A stretch of DNA of 64,000 bases from NCBI GenBank assembly GCA_947478725.1, contig CANJWZ010000006.1:56916-120915 (forward strand). The letters are read 5' to 3'. Shown here piece by piece: positions 52,067 to 60,929 of this stretch. Position numbers and translations under genes: made by a program. The stretch is from Comamonadaceae bacterium (GTDB taxonomy: Bacteria > Pseudomonadota > Gammaproteobacteria > Burkholderiales > Burkholderiaceae_C). The notes beneath the pieces are model-generated. The model was not told the origin of the DNA. It searched no databases and worked only from the letters and a program-made list of their open reading frames with translations. Within the stretch, counting starts at the first letter, position 1. Each line of letters opens with the position of its first letter.

Positions 52067-53787
52067 GCCGGATCAATGCAATGAACCCCACCGATTCGCT
52101 GCGCCCATGGCTTGATCTTTATGACGTAGGCGTTCCTGTGACGATGACCCCCAGGGGCGACACCATCGTGTCCGGCTTTCGGGAGGCCATGCGCTATGAC
52201 CCGCAGCATGTGGTTATCCGCTACTTTGACTGGTCAATGACTATGCGGGAGCTCGACCAGGCCAGCGATGGCCTGGCTGCGGCACTGCAGGACAAGGGAT
52301 TTGTGTATGGCGACAGGTTGGCGGTTTACCTGCAGAACGTGCCGCAGTTTGTGATGGCGTCGCTGGCAGCCTGGAAGCTCGGTGGCATCGTTGTGACGGT
52401 CAACCCGATGTACCAAACGCGCGAGTTGCATGAGGTGTTATCCGATAGTGGCGCCAAGGTGCTGGTCTGTCATGCGGGAGACCGGCTGGGCATGGCGCTG
52501 GCGACTGCGCACAGAGCCGGTGTGGAACGTGTTCTGGCGTGTGACGCGCGCGCTTACCAGACCCGCGATGATGCCAGAGCCTTTGGCACATCAGACAGCG
52601 CAACGTTGGCCATTGCCCAAGGGGTTGAAGGGGTTGATGGCGATGCCTTGGTGCCGGAGTGCTTTGAGGCGCTTGTCACAGCTTCGCTGACGCGTACCCC
52701 AGCCAACCACAAGGCGCCACTTTCTTCCGACGTGGCCACACTAATCTACACCTCGGGCACCACGGGGCCCGCCAAGGGCGTTGTTAGCACCCACGCCAAC
52801 GTGGCACAAAGTGTTGAGTTGTACCGGCAGTGGATGCCCTTGGGCTGCAATGATGTGATTTTGGCGATAGCGCCACTGGTCCATGTAACGGGCATGCTGG
52901 CATATCTGGCGACGGCACTGTGGATACCGGCAACGCTGGTGTTGACACACCGCTTTGAGGTTTCGCTGTTTTGCGACATGGTGCGCGAAACGGGTGCAAC
53001 CTTCACAATCGGCCCGACGACGGTTTTTGTCGCGCTGCTTGAGTCGCCAGACGTCAGCCCTGACGATCTCAAGTCATTGACCAAGGTGTATTCAGGCGGC
53101 GCACCCGTGCCGGCGTCAATTGTGGACCGCTTCCATGCAAAGTTTGGCTTCCAGGTGCTGGGCATCTATGGCATGACCGAAGCGACCGGGCCAACCCACA
53201 TGGCACCCCGCGAACACAACGCTCCAGTTGATCAGGTCACGGGCGCATTGGCGGTCGGCATCCCCATTTCGCAGACGGACGTGTTGGTGCTGGATGATGC
53301 ACACCAGCCAGTTGCCTGCAGGGCCTACGGGGAACTGGCTATTTCTGGCCCCCAGGTGGCGACACGCTACTGGAACAAACCCGAAGAAAGTTCTGCCAGC
53401 TTCACGACCCAAGGTTTCCTCACCGGTGACATCGGCTTCGTGGACGAGCAGGGCTGGTTTTATATCGTGGATCGTAAGAAGGACCAGATCAATGTCTCCG
53501 GGTTCAAGGTATGGCCCCGTGAAGTGGAAGACACACTCTACGGACACCCGGCAGTGGCGGAGTGCGCAGTGGTGGGTATGCCGCACAGCTACCGCGGGGA
53601 GGAGGTGTGTGCCTTCATTGTTCGCAGAGCTGGCCAGCCGGTTTCCGAGGATGAGATCCGCGATTTCTGCACGCAACAGCTGGCCCGCTTCAAGGTTCCA
53701 GGCGTCGTGAAATTCGTTTCCGCGTTGCCACGTACCGTCAGTGGCAAGGTTTTGAGGCGTCTGCTCAGAGACGGTACAGCAGCGTGA
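52063..53787 (+). CDS. Acyl-CoA ligase (ANL superfamily)
   Basis: A 574-residue AMP-forming carboxylate-CoA ligase. Motifs are IYTSGTTGPAKGVVSTHAN near residue 230, YGMTEATGPTHMAPREHN near 370, LTGDIGFVDEQGWFYIVDRKKDQINVSGFKVWPREVE near 455 in parts, and the catalytic Lys in RTVSGKVLRRLLRDG at the end. The substrate acid is unknown; medium- to long-chain or cyclic acids fit. It overlaps the preceding gene and is followed by GTGA overlap with the kinase gene. The ligase would activate the imported acid to a CoA-ester. Confidence 0.9.
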   Translation: MSRINAMNPTDSLRPWLDLYDVGVPVTMTPRGDTIVSGFREAMRYDPQHVVIRYFDWSMTMRELDQASDGLAAALQDKGFVYGDRLAVYLQNVPQFVMASLAAWKLGGIVVTVNPMYQTRELHEVLSDSGAKVLVCHAGDRLGMALATAHRAGVERVLACDARAYQTRDDARAFGTSDSATLAIAQGVEGVDGDALVPECFEALVTASLTRTPANHKAPLSSDVATLIYTSGTTGPAKGVVSTHANVAQSVELYRQWMPLGCNDVILAIAPLVHVTGMLAYLATALWIPATLVLTHRFEVSLFCDMVRETGATFTIGPTTVFVALLESPDVSPDDLKSLTKVYSGGAPVPASIVDRFHAKFGFQVLGIYGMTEATGPTHMAPREHNAPVDQVTGALAVGIPISQTDVLVLDDAHQPVACRAYGELAISGPQVATRYWNKPEESSASFTTQGFLTGDIGFVDEQGWFYIVDRKKDQINVSGFKVWPREVEDTLYGHPAVAECAVVGMPHSYRGEEVCAFIVRRAGQPVSEDEIRDFCTQQLARFKVPGVVKFVSALPRTVSGKVLRRLLRDGTAA

Positions 53788-54791
53788 AGTACATCGATGC
53801 ACTCAACGCGCAGTTGCAGACGTGGGTCGTCGGGCATTATGGTCCAGATGCTGTACTTTCTGGCGTTGCCTCTTTGGGTGGACATTCCGGTGTCACCATC
53901 GGTTTTAACGTACGACAAGGTGACCAGCCTGAAGAGGGGCTGGTTCTTAAGGTGCCACCGCGTGGTGTCCGGCCCAAGGACAATTTTGATGTCTTGCGGC
54001 AGGTGCCGTTGATGAGCGTACTTGTCGACCATGGTATTGCGGCGCCGGCCATACGCTGGTCCTCGGACGACGTTAAATGGTTTGGTCAACCTTACATCGT
54101 GATGACGCGCCTGCCGGGCAAGTCGCTGCCCGACATTTTTGACCGGCATGCGCCGCGGGTTTCGGACGCATGTGGCCAGCTGTTCTTTGAGGCCATGCAG
54201 GCACTGATGCAGATTCATTCCATTGACGGCATGCGTACACTGCAAGGTTGGAGCACACCGCGCTCGCTCGGGATGGAAATTGACCACTGGGTCGGTGTGC
54301 TGCGAAAAAGCACCAACCAGGCATGGATTCGCGAGGGGATGGAACTGCACACGCTGCTCCATACGCATGCGCCCCGTCAATGGGTGACCGGCATCGTGCA
54401 TGGCGACTTCTATTCAAACAACTGGCTCTTCGACAAAGGCAAGCTGACAGGTGTTGTTGATTGGGAAAGCACCACGCTAGGCCCCATCCTGCTGGACCTG
54501 GGTTGGGTGGGCATGATGTACGACGTCGAGGCTTGGGGACCCATGCGCAAAGATCGCATGGGCTGGCATCCCGCGCCGGAGGAACTGATTGCTGCCTATG
54601 GAAAAAGCTCAAGCATCGCCTTGTCAGACATCAACTGGTATCGCGCATTGGCTGGCTATCGCCTGGCCTGCAACACAGCCTATTACTTTGAGATGCACCA
54701 AAGCGGAAAACGCCATAACCCAGCTTGGGACGTGCTGGGTGAATCCTTCCCCTTCATGCTGGCGCGCGCGCGTGCCTTGCTGAAAACCTGA
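53784..54791 (+). CDS. APH-like phosphotransferase
   Basis: A 335-residue kinase-fold protein of the aminoglycoside-phosphotransferase/ACAD10-11 N-domain family. It has the Brenner motif IVHGDFYSNNWLF near residue 205 and VVDWESTTLGPILLDLGW near 228, the catalytic and metal-binding residues. In mammals and in Pseudomonas levulinate catabolism, related kinases phosphorylate 4-hydroxyacyl-CoA before an ACAD-type enzyme removes phosphate; adjacency to the dehydrogenase here fits such a role. It is GTG-started within the ligase stop and ends 13 bases before the dehydrogenase gene. Confidence 0.87.
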   Translation: MKYIDALNAQLQTWVVGHYGPDAVLSGVASLGGHSGVTIGFNVRQGDQPEEGLVLKVPPRGVRPKDNFDVLRQVPLMSVLVDHGIAAPAIRWSSDDVKWFGQPYIVMTRLPGKSLPDIFDRHAPRVSDACGQLFFEAMQALMQIHSIDGMRTLQGWSTPRSLGMEIDHWVGVLRKSTNQAWIREGMELHTLLHTHAPRQWVTGIVHGDFYSNNWLFDKGKLTGVVDWESTTLGPILLDLGWVGMMYDVEAWGPMRKDRMGWHPAPEELIAAYGKSSSIALSDINWYRALAGYRLACNTAYYFEMHQSGKRHNPAWDVLGESFPFMLARARALLKT

Positions 54792-54804
54792 CCAGGAGAC
54801 GATC

Positions 54805-56418
54805 ATGCCCACCACCAACCAACCACACATCAAGGCGGAGTTCAATGCCTGGACGGGTAATGCGATCCTGAGATCAGCTGTAGAGCGCGAGGGTGGCGGC
54901 TGGGTGGACGAACGCGCCACTGCCCTGGGTCAATTGATCGGCAGCCAGCGCATGCAGACGCTGGCTGATACGGCGAACAGAAACGTTCCGCGACTGCAAA
55001 CGCACAACCGGTTTGGCGATCGTGTTGACGTGGTCGAGTACGACGCTGCGTACCATGAACTCATGTCTCTGGCCATGGGTGCCGGATTACACTCGATTGC
55101 ATGGAATGAGAATCGCCCAGGCGGTTTCGTTGCTCGCGCGGCGCTGAATTACCTGTGGAACCAGGCCGAAAACGGTACGTCTTGTCCCATCACCATGGCC
55201 TTTGCCTCGGTGCATCTGATTCGTCTGAACCCTGAGCTGGCTGCCGAGTGGGAGGCCAAAATGTGCGCCTTGAGCTACGATCCCCGGCCAATTCACATCT
55301 CCCAAAAGCACTCAGTCATTGTTGGTATGGCGATGACTGAAAAACAAGGCGGCTCCGACCTGCGCAGCACTGTCAGCACGGCGACACCGCAGGCGGATGG
55401 TTCCTACGCCTTAAGCGGGCACAAATGGTTTTGCTCGGCACCGATGTGTGATGCTTTCCTCACTCTGGCGCAAACCGAATCGGGTGTCACCTGCTTTCTG
55501 GTGCCGCGTTGGCTTGCAAACGGCAGCAACAACGCGATCCAGATTCAGCGCCTGAAGGACAAGTGCGGCAATCGATCGAATGCTTCTGCCGAAATTGAAT
55601 ACACAGGTGCCCAGGCCCAACGCATCGGCGAAGAGGGTCGGGGTATCGCTACCTTGATTGAGATGGCGCAGATGACACGCCTGGATCTCGTCACGACGAC
55701 CGCTGGCATGATGCGCGGCGGCCTCAACGAAGCGCTGCACTACTGCGGACAACGCAAGGCCTTTGGTAAGACATTGGTCGACCAGCCCATGATGCAAGGC
55801 GTTCTGGCAGATTTGTGTCTGGAGACTGAAGCTGCGGCACTACTTGCACTGCGCCTGGCACGCGCTCTGGACAGTGCGCCCAGGGATCCGGCTGAGCGCT
55901 TGCTGGAGCGAATCCTCACGCCGACAGCCAAATACTGGCTGGCCAAGCGCAATCCGGCGTTTATGGCTGAGGCCATGGAGTGTATGGGCGGAAACGGCTA
56001 CGTCGAAGAAGGACCGATGGCTCGCTTTTACCGCGAAGCGCCGCTCAACAGCATCTGGGAAGGCAGTGGCAACGTGGCTTGCCTGGACGTACTGCGCTCA
56101 ATACAGCGCACGCCTGATTGCGTGGATATATTGTTGGGCGAGATTCGAGCGGGTTCATCGGGCGACCAGCGCTTGACTAAATTTGCTGAGACACTCCAGC
56201 GTGAAATCTCTGCCGCTGATGCGCAAAGCAATGCCAGGCGTGTCGTCGAAATGGCGGCCCTGGGTTTCCAGTCTAGCCTCATGGCCCGGTACGCACCGTC
56301 GTGGGCGGCTGATGCGTTCATCAGTTCCCGCTTGGAGGGCAACTGGGGCCGCGCCTTTGGTACGCTGCCGCATGGCACTAGTTGCCGCGAGATCATCGAG
56401 CGTAGTCAGGTCGGTTAA
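54805..56418 (+). CDS. AidB-like acyl-CoA dehydrogenase
   Basis: A 537-residue flavoenzyme of the acyl-CoA dehydrogenase family, closest to the AidB branch. Hallmarks: MAMTEKQGGSDLRSTVSTA near residue 170, SGHKWFCSAPM near 200, LKDKCGNRSNASAEIEY near 250 and GGNGYVEEGPMARFYREAPLNSIWEGSGN near 395. AidB relatives lack the typical catalytic base or use it differently, so dehydrogenation, phosphate elimination with the kinase or a protective role are all possible. It is the last gene of the cluster, with a ribosome site GGAG just before ATG 54805. Confidence 0.9.
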   Translation: MPTTNQPHIKAEFNAWTGNAILRSAVEREGGGWVDERATALGQLIGSQRMQTLADTANRNVPRLQTHNRFGDRVDVVEYDAAYHELMSLAMGAGLHSIAWNENRPGGFVARAALNYLWNQAENGTSCPITMAFASVHLIRLNPELAAEWEAKMCALSYDPRPIHISQKHSVIVGMAMTEKQGGSDLRSTVSTATPQADGSYALSGHKWFCSAPMCDAFLTLAQTESGVTCFLVPRWLANGSNNAIQIQRLKDKCGNRSNASAEIEYTGAQAQRIGEEGRGIATLIEMAQMTRLDLVTTTAGMMRGGLNEALHYCGQRKAFGKTLVDQPMMQGVLADLCLETEAAALLALRLARALDSAPRDPAERLLERILTPTAKYWLAKRNPAFMAEAMECMGGNGYVEEGPMARFYREAPLNSIWEGSGNVACLDVLRSIQRTPDCVDILLGEIRAGSSGDQRLTKFAETLQREISAADAQSNARRVVEMAALGFQSSLMARYAPSWAADAFISSRLEGNWGRAFGTLPHGTSCREIIERSQVG

Positions 56419-56514
56419 TCTGAACACCACAAAAGTCCTTTTTTGGCAAAAAACCTCAAGGATGTGTCAGACAAAAACGCCAATGGCCGACTTGTCTTTT
56501 TCGCGCCTACCGGA

Positions 56515-57195
56515 CTACGTCTTGAATCGGTCAAATGCAAACAGCGCGGCCAACACAAGCATTGCCGCGACGGGCCCGGCTAAGGGGTAGACGATGAACA
56601 CCAATAAAGGGGCCACCATCAGCAAATGGCGCAAGCCCCAGCTGTATAGCAGCCCTGCACGGCGTAAGTAAGCCACAGCTGTTGGGCCCCAGCGGTGGCG
56701 TTCATCTGACGCCACTGGCATCGACACAATAAAGCCGGCGTGGTTGTAGTAGCGCACCGCCATCGCCTAGCACACCAGTGATGCAAACAGCACCGCCATG
56801 AGCACCAGCTCAATGACCAGTCGGGCAGTGAAATGGCGCGACAGGTTGTCCACCTCTGTAATGGAAGAAGGGAAAGTCGGCGCAAGCAAAGTGGCGGTGC
56901 CAATCAAACCCAAAGCAGCCGTTGATGCCGTCATGGTGGCAGACATCAGCGAGTTACGCAGCGTTTGCACCGCCAGAATTTCAGAGCCTTGTTGCTTTGA
57001 CAAGGCTGCAAACCATTCTTCTCGCAAGTTGGCATGTGCCAAACGCGCCAGCAGCCCCGGGCTGCGCCGCTGAAACCAGAGCAATGACAGTTCGTAGGCG
57101 ATCAGCATGGCAACCGTGATGCCTGCTGCCAGCCACGCCGTCAGGCTGTTCACGTGATCGCCTTCATGCGGCGCCCAATGCTTTGGTGCGTTCAT
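56515..57195 (-). pseudogene. DUF599 protein gene with an in-frame amber stop
   Basis: A six-helix-type DUF599 membrane protein read as two pieces in the same frame: residues 1-142 end at TAG (56769-56767), then GCG and an ATG restart at 56763 continue MAVRYYNHAGFI to the end at 56515. The second piece is the conserved tail, so this is a nonsense mutation rather than two genes. The start ATG 57195 overlaps the end of the YeeE-like gene by 32 bases. It could be non-functional, or give a truncated protein. Function of DUF599 is unknown. Confidence 0.8.
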
Positions 57196-57601
57196 GGTTT
57201 TCGCGCCAGTTAAATATCGCCATCCCGACAAGCATGGCGACCACAAACACCAGTGCTTTAGGCTCGCCCATACCAAGTGCTACCAAGCCTGGGCCGGGGC
57301 AGAAACCGGCAACCCCCCAGCCCGTGCCAAAGAGCGCACTGCCTGCTAACAAGCGGCGGTCAATGGCTGATGCTGTTGGCAGTTTCATGTCTGCGCCGAT
57401 GAGCGAACGCGTGCGCTTTTTGGCCACTAGAAAAGCAAAAAATCCGACAAGAATGGCGCCCGCCATGACAAGGGCCAAGGAAGGATCCCACGCACCCGCG
57501 AGGTCTAAAAAGCCAAGGACCTTGGCGGGGTTGGCCATACCCGAGACGATCAGCCCAAAGCCGAACACCAAGCCTGACAGCAAAGCAGTAAAAACGTACA
57601 T
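57164..57601 (-). CDS. YeeE/YedE-type half transporter, second subunit
   Basis: A 145-residue membrane protein with four hydrophobic segments, homologous to one half of YeeE/YedE (TsuA-like thiosulfate or sulfur-compound uptake). It has the conserved [32 protein letters not shown] block near residue 9 and the cysteine motif [20 protein letters not shown] near 95. ATG 57601 follows GAGGAG and is preferred to the longer frame. It is 11 bases after the first half gene, so the pair forms one transporter. Confidence 0.88.
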   Translation of the reverse strand: MYVFTALLSGLVFGFGLIVSGMANPAKVLGFLDLAGAWDPSLALVMAGAILVGFFAFLVAKKRTRSLIGADMKLPTASAIDRRLLAGSALFGTGWGVAGFCPGPGLVALGMGEPKALVFVVAMLVGMAIFNWRENHERTKALGAA

Positions 57602-57612
57602 GCAGGTTCTCC

Positions 57613-58047
57613 TCAAAGATTGATCAAGTGGCCAAGCACATACACCGTGACAAAGCCAGCGGCCATAAAGGCGCCAGTAGCCACCAGTGAGCGCAGCGAC
57701 AGCCGCGACAGGCCGCACACGCCGTGCCCGCTGGTGCAGCCCGCACCATAGCGCGTGCCCACGCCCACCAGAAGCCCGGCTGCAACCAATGCTGGGTAGC
57801 TTGCATCAATCTGCACCGAAGGCAGGGCTAGAACAACGGAATAGGCCAGTGGCGCAGCCACGATGCCGACAACAAAGGCCACCCGCCAAAGGACATCACC
57901 CCGCAAAGGGGTGAGTAAGCCGCCCAGCACGCCGCTGATGCCTGCGATGCGGCCATTGAGCAGCACAAATAGGGCTGCGGCCAAGCCAATCAACATACCG
58001 CCACCAAACGACGACCACGGCGTAAAAGCATTCCAGTCAACAGACAT
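57613..58047 (-). CDS. YeeE/YedE-type half transporter, first subunit
   Basis: A 144-residue membrane protein. It contains [31 protein letters not shown] near residue 16 and the Cys-containing [27 protein letters not shown] near 95, as in the first half of YeeE/YedE proteins. ATG 58047 is chosen over the adjacent GTG because the ribosome site GGAG spaces it well. Its start overlaps the ArsR gene's end. Likely imports thiosulfate or sulfane sulfur for the dioxygenase. Confidence 0.88.
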   Translation of the reverse strand: MSVDWNAFTPWSSFGGGMLIGLAAALFVLLNGRIAGISGVLGGLLTPLRGDVLWRVAFVVGIVAAPLAYSVVLALPSVQIDASYPALVAAGLLVGVGTRYGAGCTSGHGVCGLSRLSLRSLVATGAFMAAGFVTVYVLGHLINL

Positions 58048-58385
58048 CACAGTTCTCCTTCAGGGCAATACAGACGGTGCAACAACACTAGGATTTCCAG
58101 CGTTCTGGGGTCGGACACGCTGTAATAGATGTTCTTTCCCTGGCGGCGTGTGCTGACCACACCCTCGTTGCGTAACACGCCAAGTTGCTGCGATAAGGTG
58201 GGCTGAATGATGCCCAGCTCTTCTTCCAGTTCGCTCACACAGTGTTCACCCTGGGACAGCTGGCACAGCAGCAGCAGCCGGTCTTCGTTGGCCAACAGTT
58301 TCAAGACGCCCACCGCTTGAACGGCTGCGCTGCGTAGCCGTTCCGGGTTGATGGCGAGATGTGAAGCGTGATCAGATTCGGTCAT
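58047..58385 (-). CDS. bigR: ArsR family regulator, BigR/SqrR-like
   Basis: A 112-residue ArsR-fold repressor. The winged helix includes IIQPTLSQQLGVLRNEGVVSTRRQGKNIYYSV near residue 60 and Cys residues at CQLSQGEHCVSELEE (two) and LYCPEGEL; the last pair resembles the redox cysteines of BigR and SqrR, which form a di- or tetrasulfide bond with persulfides and release DNA. It is divergent from the dioxygenase gene over an AT-rich palindrome and begins the operon with the two YeeE-like genes. Confidence 0.85.
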   Translation of the reverse strand: MTESDHASHLAINPERLRSAAVQAVGVLKLLANEDRLLLLCQLSQGEHCVSELEEELGIIQPTLSQQLGVLRNEGVVSTRRQGKNIYYSVSDPRTLEILVLLHRLYCPEGEL

Positions 58386-58418
58386 GGTTTTGGAGATTCG
58401 TTTTGCTCATTGACATAA

Positions 58419-58436
58419 TTATATATAAATATATAA
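58419..58436. promoter_or_regulatory. BigR-type AT-rich operator
   Basis: TTATATAT-AA-ATATATAA, a perfect palindrome in a run of A and T between the divergent regulator and dioxygenase genes. It resembles the AT-rich sites bound by BigR proteins. Confidence 0.65.
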
Positions 58437-58477
58437 TATAAATCAATATAGTTTAAAAAGTGAAGAGATTAAACGAC

Positions 58478-59347
58478 ATGAACAGCCGCATCACCACCCA
58501 GGCATTTTTTGACACCGGCACCTGGACCGTGACCTACGTGGTGTCCAACAACGCCGATCGCCATGCCGCCATCATTGATCCGGTGCTCGACTACGACTTC
58601 AAGTCTGGCAACACCAGCACAGCATCTGCTGATCAGGTTGTGGCCTACCTCAAAGCGCACGGCTTAACGGTCGACTGGATCCTTGAAACCCACGCCCATG
58701 CCGACCATTTGTCCGGTGCGCACTACCTCAAAGAGAAGGTGGGCGGGAGGATCGCCATTGGCGAAAACATCCGCGCCGTCCAGTCAAGCTTCAAGGCTGT
58801 GTTTAATTTGGGCGATGATTTTTCAACCAATGGCGTGCAGTTTGACCACCTTTTTAAAGACGGGGAAATCTTCAACATTGGCGATCTCGAAGCTGTCGCC
58901 ATACTCGTACCAGGCCATACCCCAGCCGACATGGCCTACCAAATTGAAGACTCGGTTTTTGTAGGTGACACGCTCTTCATGCCAGACGTGGGAACGGCGC
59001 GCGCTGACTTTCCGGGCGGCGATGCGCGTGCACTGTACCGGTCCATCCGAAAACTGCTGTCTTTGCCGGTGGAGACAAAATTATTCGTCTGCCACGACTA
59101 CCCGCCTGCGTCACGCCAGGCGCAATGGCAAACCACTGTGGCCGACCAACGTGCCAATAACATTCACGTACACGACGGCATCACAGAGGACCAGTTTGTG
59201 GCCATGCGTGCCGCGCGGGACGCTACCCTTGACATGCCTTCACTGATCATTCCCGCAATTCAGGTCAACGTGCGCGCAGGCGAGATGCCTGAGCCTGAGG
59301 CCAACGGTATTCGGTATCTGAAAGTTCCACTGAACGCTTTGGGTTAA
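58478..59347 (+). CDS. Persulfide dioxygenase (MBL fold, ETHE1/Blh-like)
   Basis: A 289-residue MBL-fold iron enzyme likely oxidising glutathione persulfide to sulfite. Metal ligands are in ETHAHADHLSG near residue 67, VPGHTPADMAY near 146, VGDTLFMPDVGTARADFPGG near 165 and the late CHDYPP near 208. The C-terminal extension (ITEDQFVAMRAARDATLDMPSLIIPAIQVN) is that of Blh-type proteins. ATG 58478 has GAAGAG upstream; the GTG 18 bases earlier is less likely. It is divergent from BigR and its transporter pair, so the locus removes sulfide-derived persulfide. Confidence 0.9.
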   Translation: MNSRITTQAFFDTGTWTVTYVVSNNADRHAAIIDPVLDYDFKSGNTSTASADQVVAYLKAHGLTVDWILETHAHADHLSGAHYLKEKVGGRIAIGENIRAVQSSFKAVFNLGDDFSTNGVQFDHLFKDGEIFNIGDLEAVAILVPGHTPADMAYQIEDSVFVGDTLFMPDVGTARADFPGGDARALYRSIRKLLSLPVETKLFVCHDYPPASRQAQWQTTVADQRANNIHVHDGITEDQFVAMRAARDATLDMPSLIIPAIQVNVRAGEMPEPEANGIRYLKVPLNALG

Positions 59348-59544
59348 AAAGTGCCTTGATCAGTGACTCACGCACGGGAGCCAAACTACCAGCGGTCAAG
59401 AATGGCGGGTATGGCCATCCTCACCACGACCAGGCTGGCATCCCATGCCTTGACTGGGCATCAACTGCTGCCAAAACTCTCTCATACATGATCATGAGCC
59501 CCGTCTTTAGCCCAACAGTTTTGCGCCAATTGACCTAACGCGTA

Positions 59545-59558
59545 TTGATTTTGATCAA
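59545..59558. promoter_or_regulatory. Orphan FNR/ANR box
   Basis: TTGAT-TTTG-ATCAA, a perfect consensus, extended to TATTGAT/ATCAATA. It lies between two genes that converge here (dioxygenase end and usp end), with no promoter -10 at class II distance on either side. Confidence 0.7.
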
Positions 59559-59602
59559 TAGAATTCCAGAAATCTTCAAGAGCGGCAATATCCGGACTCT
59601 GC

Positions 59603-60025
59603 CTACTTCACCAGCAACACGGGTAAGTCGCAATCAGTCACCACGCGCTGCGCAATGCTCCCCATGAGTGCGCGACCAAACAGTCCATGTCCGTGTGTAC
59701 CCATCACGAGCAGATGTGACTTTTCTTTTGCTGCTGCCTTGAGAATTTCCTCAACCGGGTGACCGACGACTGACGCACAGCGGTAGTTCAGCGCATGCTT
59801 GTCCAAAAACTTCTTGATCGGGTTGAGCACTTTGTCACCTTCTTCGCGGTGGTAGGCGGCAACCTCGGCCGAGCCCAGCAGGCTTTTGACACGACCGGGA
59901 ACTTGGAGCTGCACATTCAACACAAACAATTCGTCCGTGCCGCTCATTAGACTTTCGTGATTGACCAGAAATGCCAACGCTTTTTTGGTGTACTTGCTGC
60001 CATCAGCTGCCAATAAGACTTTCAT
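59603..60025 (-). CDS. Universal stress protein (UspA fold)
   Basis: A 140-residue UspA-fold protein. ATP-binding hallmarks are KVLLAADGSKYTKKAL at the start and VMGTHGHGLFGRALMGSIAQRVV near residue 107. It probably aids survival under low oxygen or energy stress. It starts 25 bases after the adhP stop and is the third gene of the FNR-controlled leftward operon. Confidence 0.9.
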   Translation of the reverse strand: MKVLLAADGSKYTKKALAFLVNHESLMSGTDELFVLNVQLQVPGRVKSLLGSAEVAAYHREEGDKVLNPIKKFLDKHALNYRCASVVGHPVEEILKAAAKEKSHLLVMGTHGHGLFGRALMGSIAQRVVTDCDLPVLLVK

Positions 60026-60050
60026 AGTTGCCCTCCTGGTTTGTTTGCAT

Positions 60051-60929
60051 TTAAAAAATCAGTGACCAGAAAAATCCAGCACCACACGCCCAGCTAGTTC
60101 GCCGCGCCCGAAACAGTGGAAACGGGAATTCTCCGGGCGGCAGGCCTGTCAAGACGCAGGTACCCCGCTTGCGGGTCATTGCAACGCCTTGCTTAAAAGC
60201 GGCCAGTGACGGCGCGGTAATCAACACGCCATGTGCGCCGCCATCGGTTACTTTTTTGACCAGATCAACGGCATCAGGCAGCTTGGCATTGACTGTGGCA
60301 TCCGCACCCATCAGCGTGGCATGGGCCAGTTTTTTATCGTCAACGTCAACCGCGCAGACGTGCAGGCCCATCGCCTTGGCGTATTGAATTGCCAAGTGAC
60401 CCAGCCCGCCTGCGCCAGAGATGACCAGCCAGTCGCCTGGTTTGGTGGCGGTCTCCTTGATGCCTTTGTAGGTTGTGACACCCGCGCAGATGATGGGCGC
60501 AGAATCGATCGCCGACAAACCCTTGGGAATGCGCGCGACGTAATTCGGATCGGCCAGTATGTAGTCAGCAAATCCGCCGTTGACGGTGTAGCCGCCAAAT
60601 TGCGCACTGTCGCATACGGTTTCCCAAGCTGACAGGCAATACTCGCAATGACCGCAGGCTGAAAACAGCCAGGGCACGCCGACCCGGTCGCCTTCTTTGA
60701 CATTTGTCACGCCAGCGCCAACAGCGGCGACAAGTCCAATACCTTCGTGGCCTGGTATGAAGGGCGGCGCTGGTTTAACGGGCCAGTCGCCATGTACTGC
60801 GTGCAATTCGGTGTGGCACACCCCGCAAGCTTCGGTCTTCACCAAAATTTGACCGGCGCCAGGTGTGGGTCTATCCCATTCACGCTGCACCAGCGGTTTG
60901 CCGAAAGCCTCGACGACTGCGGCTTTCAT
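60051..60929 (-). pseudogene. adhP: Zinc alcohol dehydrogenase (AdhP-like) with deleted C-terminal part
   Basis: NAD-dependent zinc alcohol dehydrogenase fragment, 292 residues instead of about 340. The catalytic zinc ligands (CGVCHTE and GHEGIG) and structural zinc cysteines (CGHCEYCLSAWETVC) and the Rossmann GAGGLGH are intact. After FPFPLF the frame shifts; a second frame reads GRGELAGRVVLDFSGH, the normal C-terminus, to a stop at 60059. So an internal deletion of about 60 codons with a frameshift, at 60100-60112, removed part of the fold. Start ATG 60929 overlaps the first usp gene's end. Probably inactive. Confidence 0.78.

Noticed and set aside
59356..59538. Reading frame after the persulfide dioxygenase gene
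   Set aside because: Sixty codons with no ribosome site and no similarity to known small proteins; likely noise.
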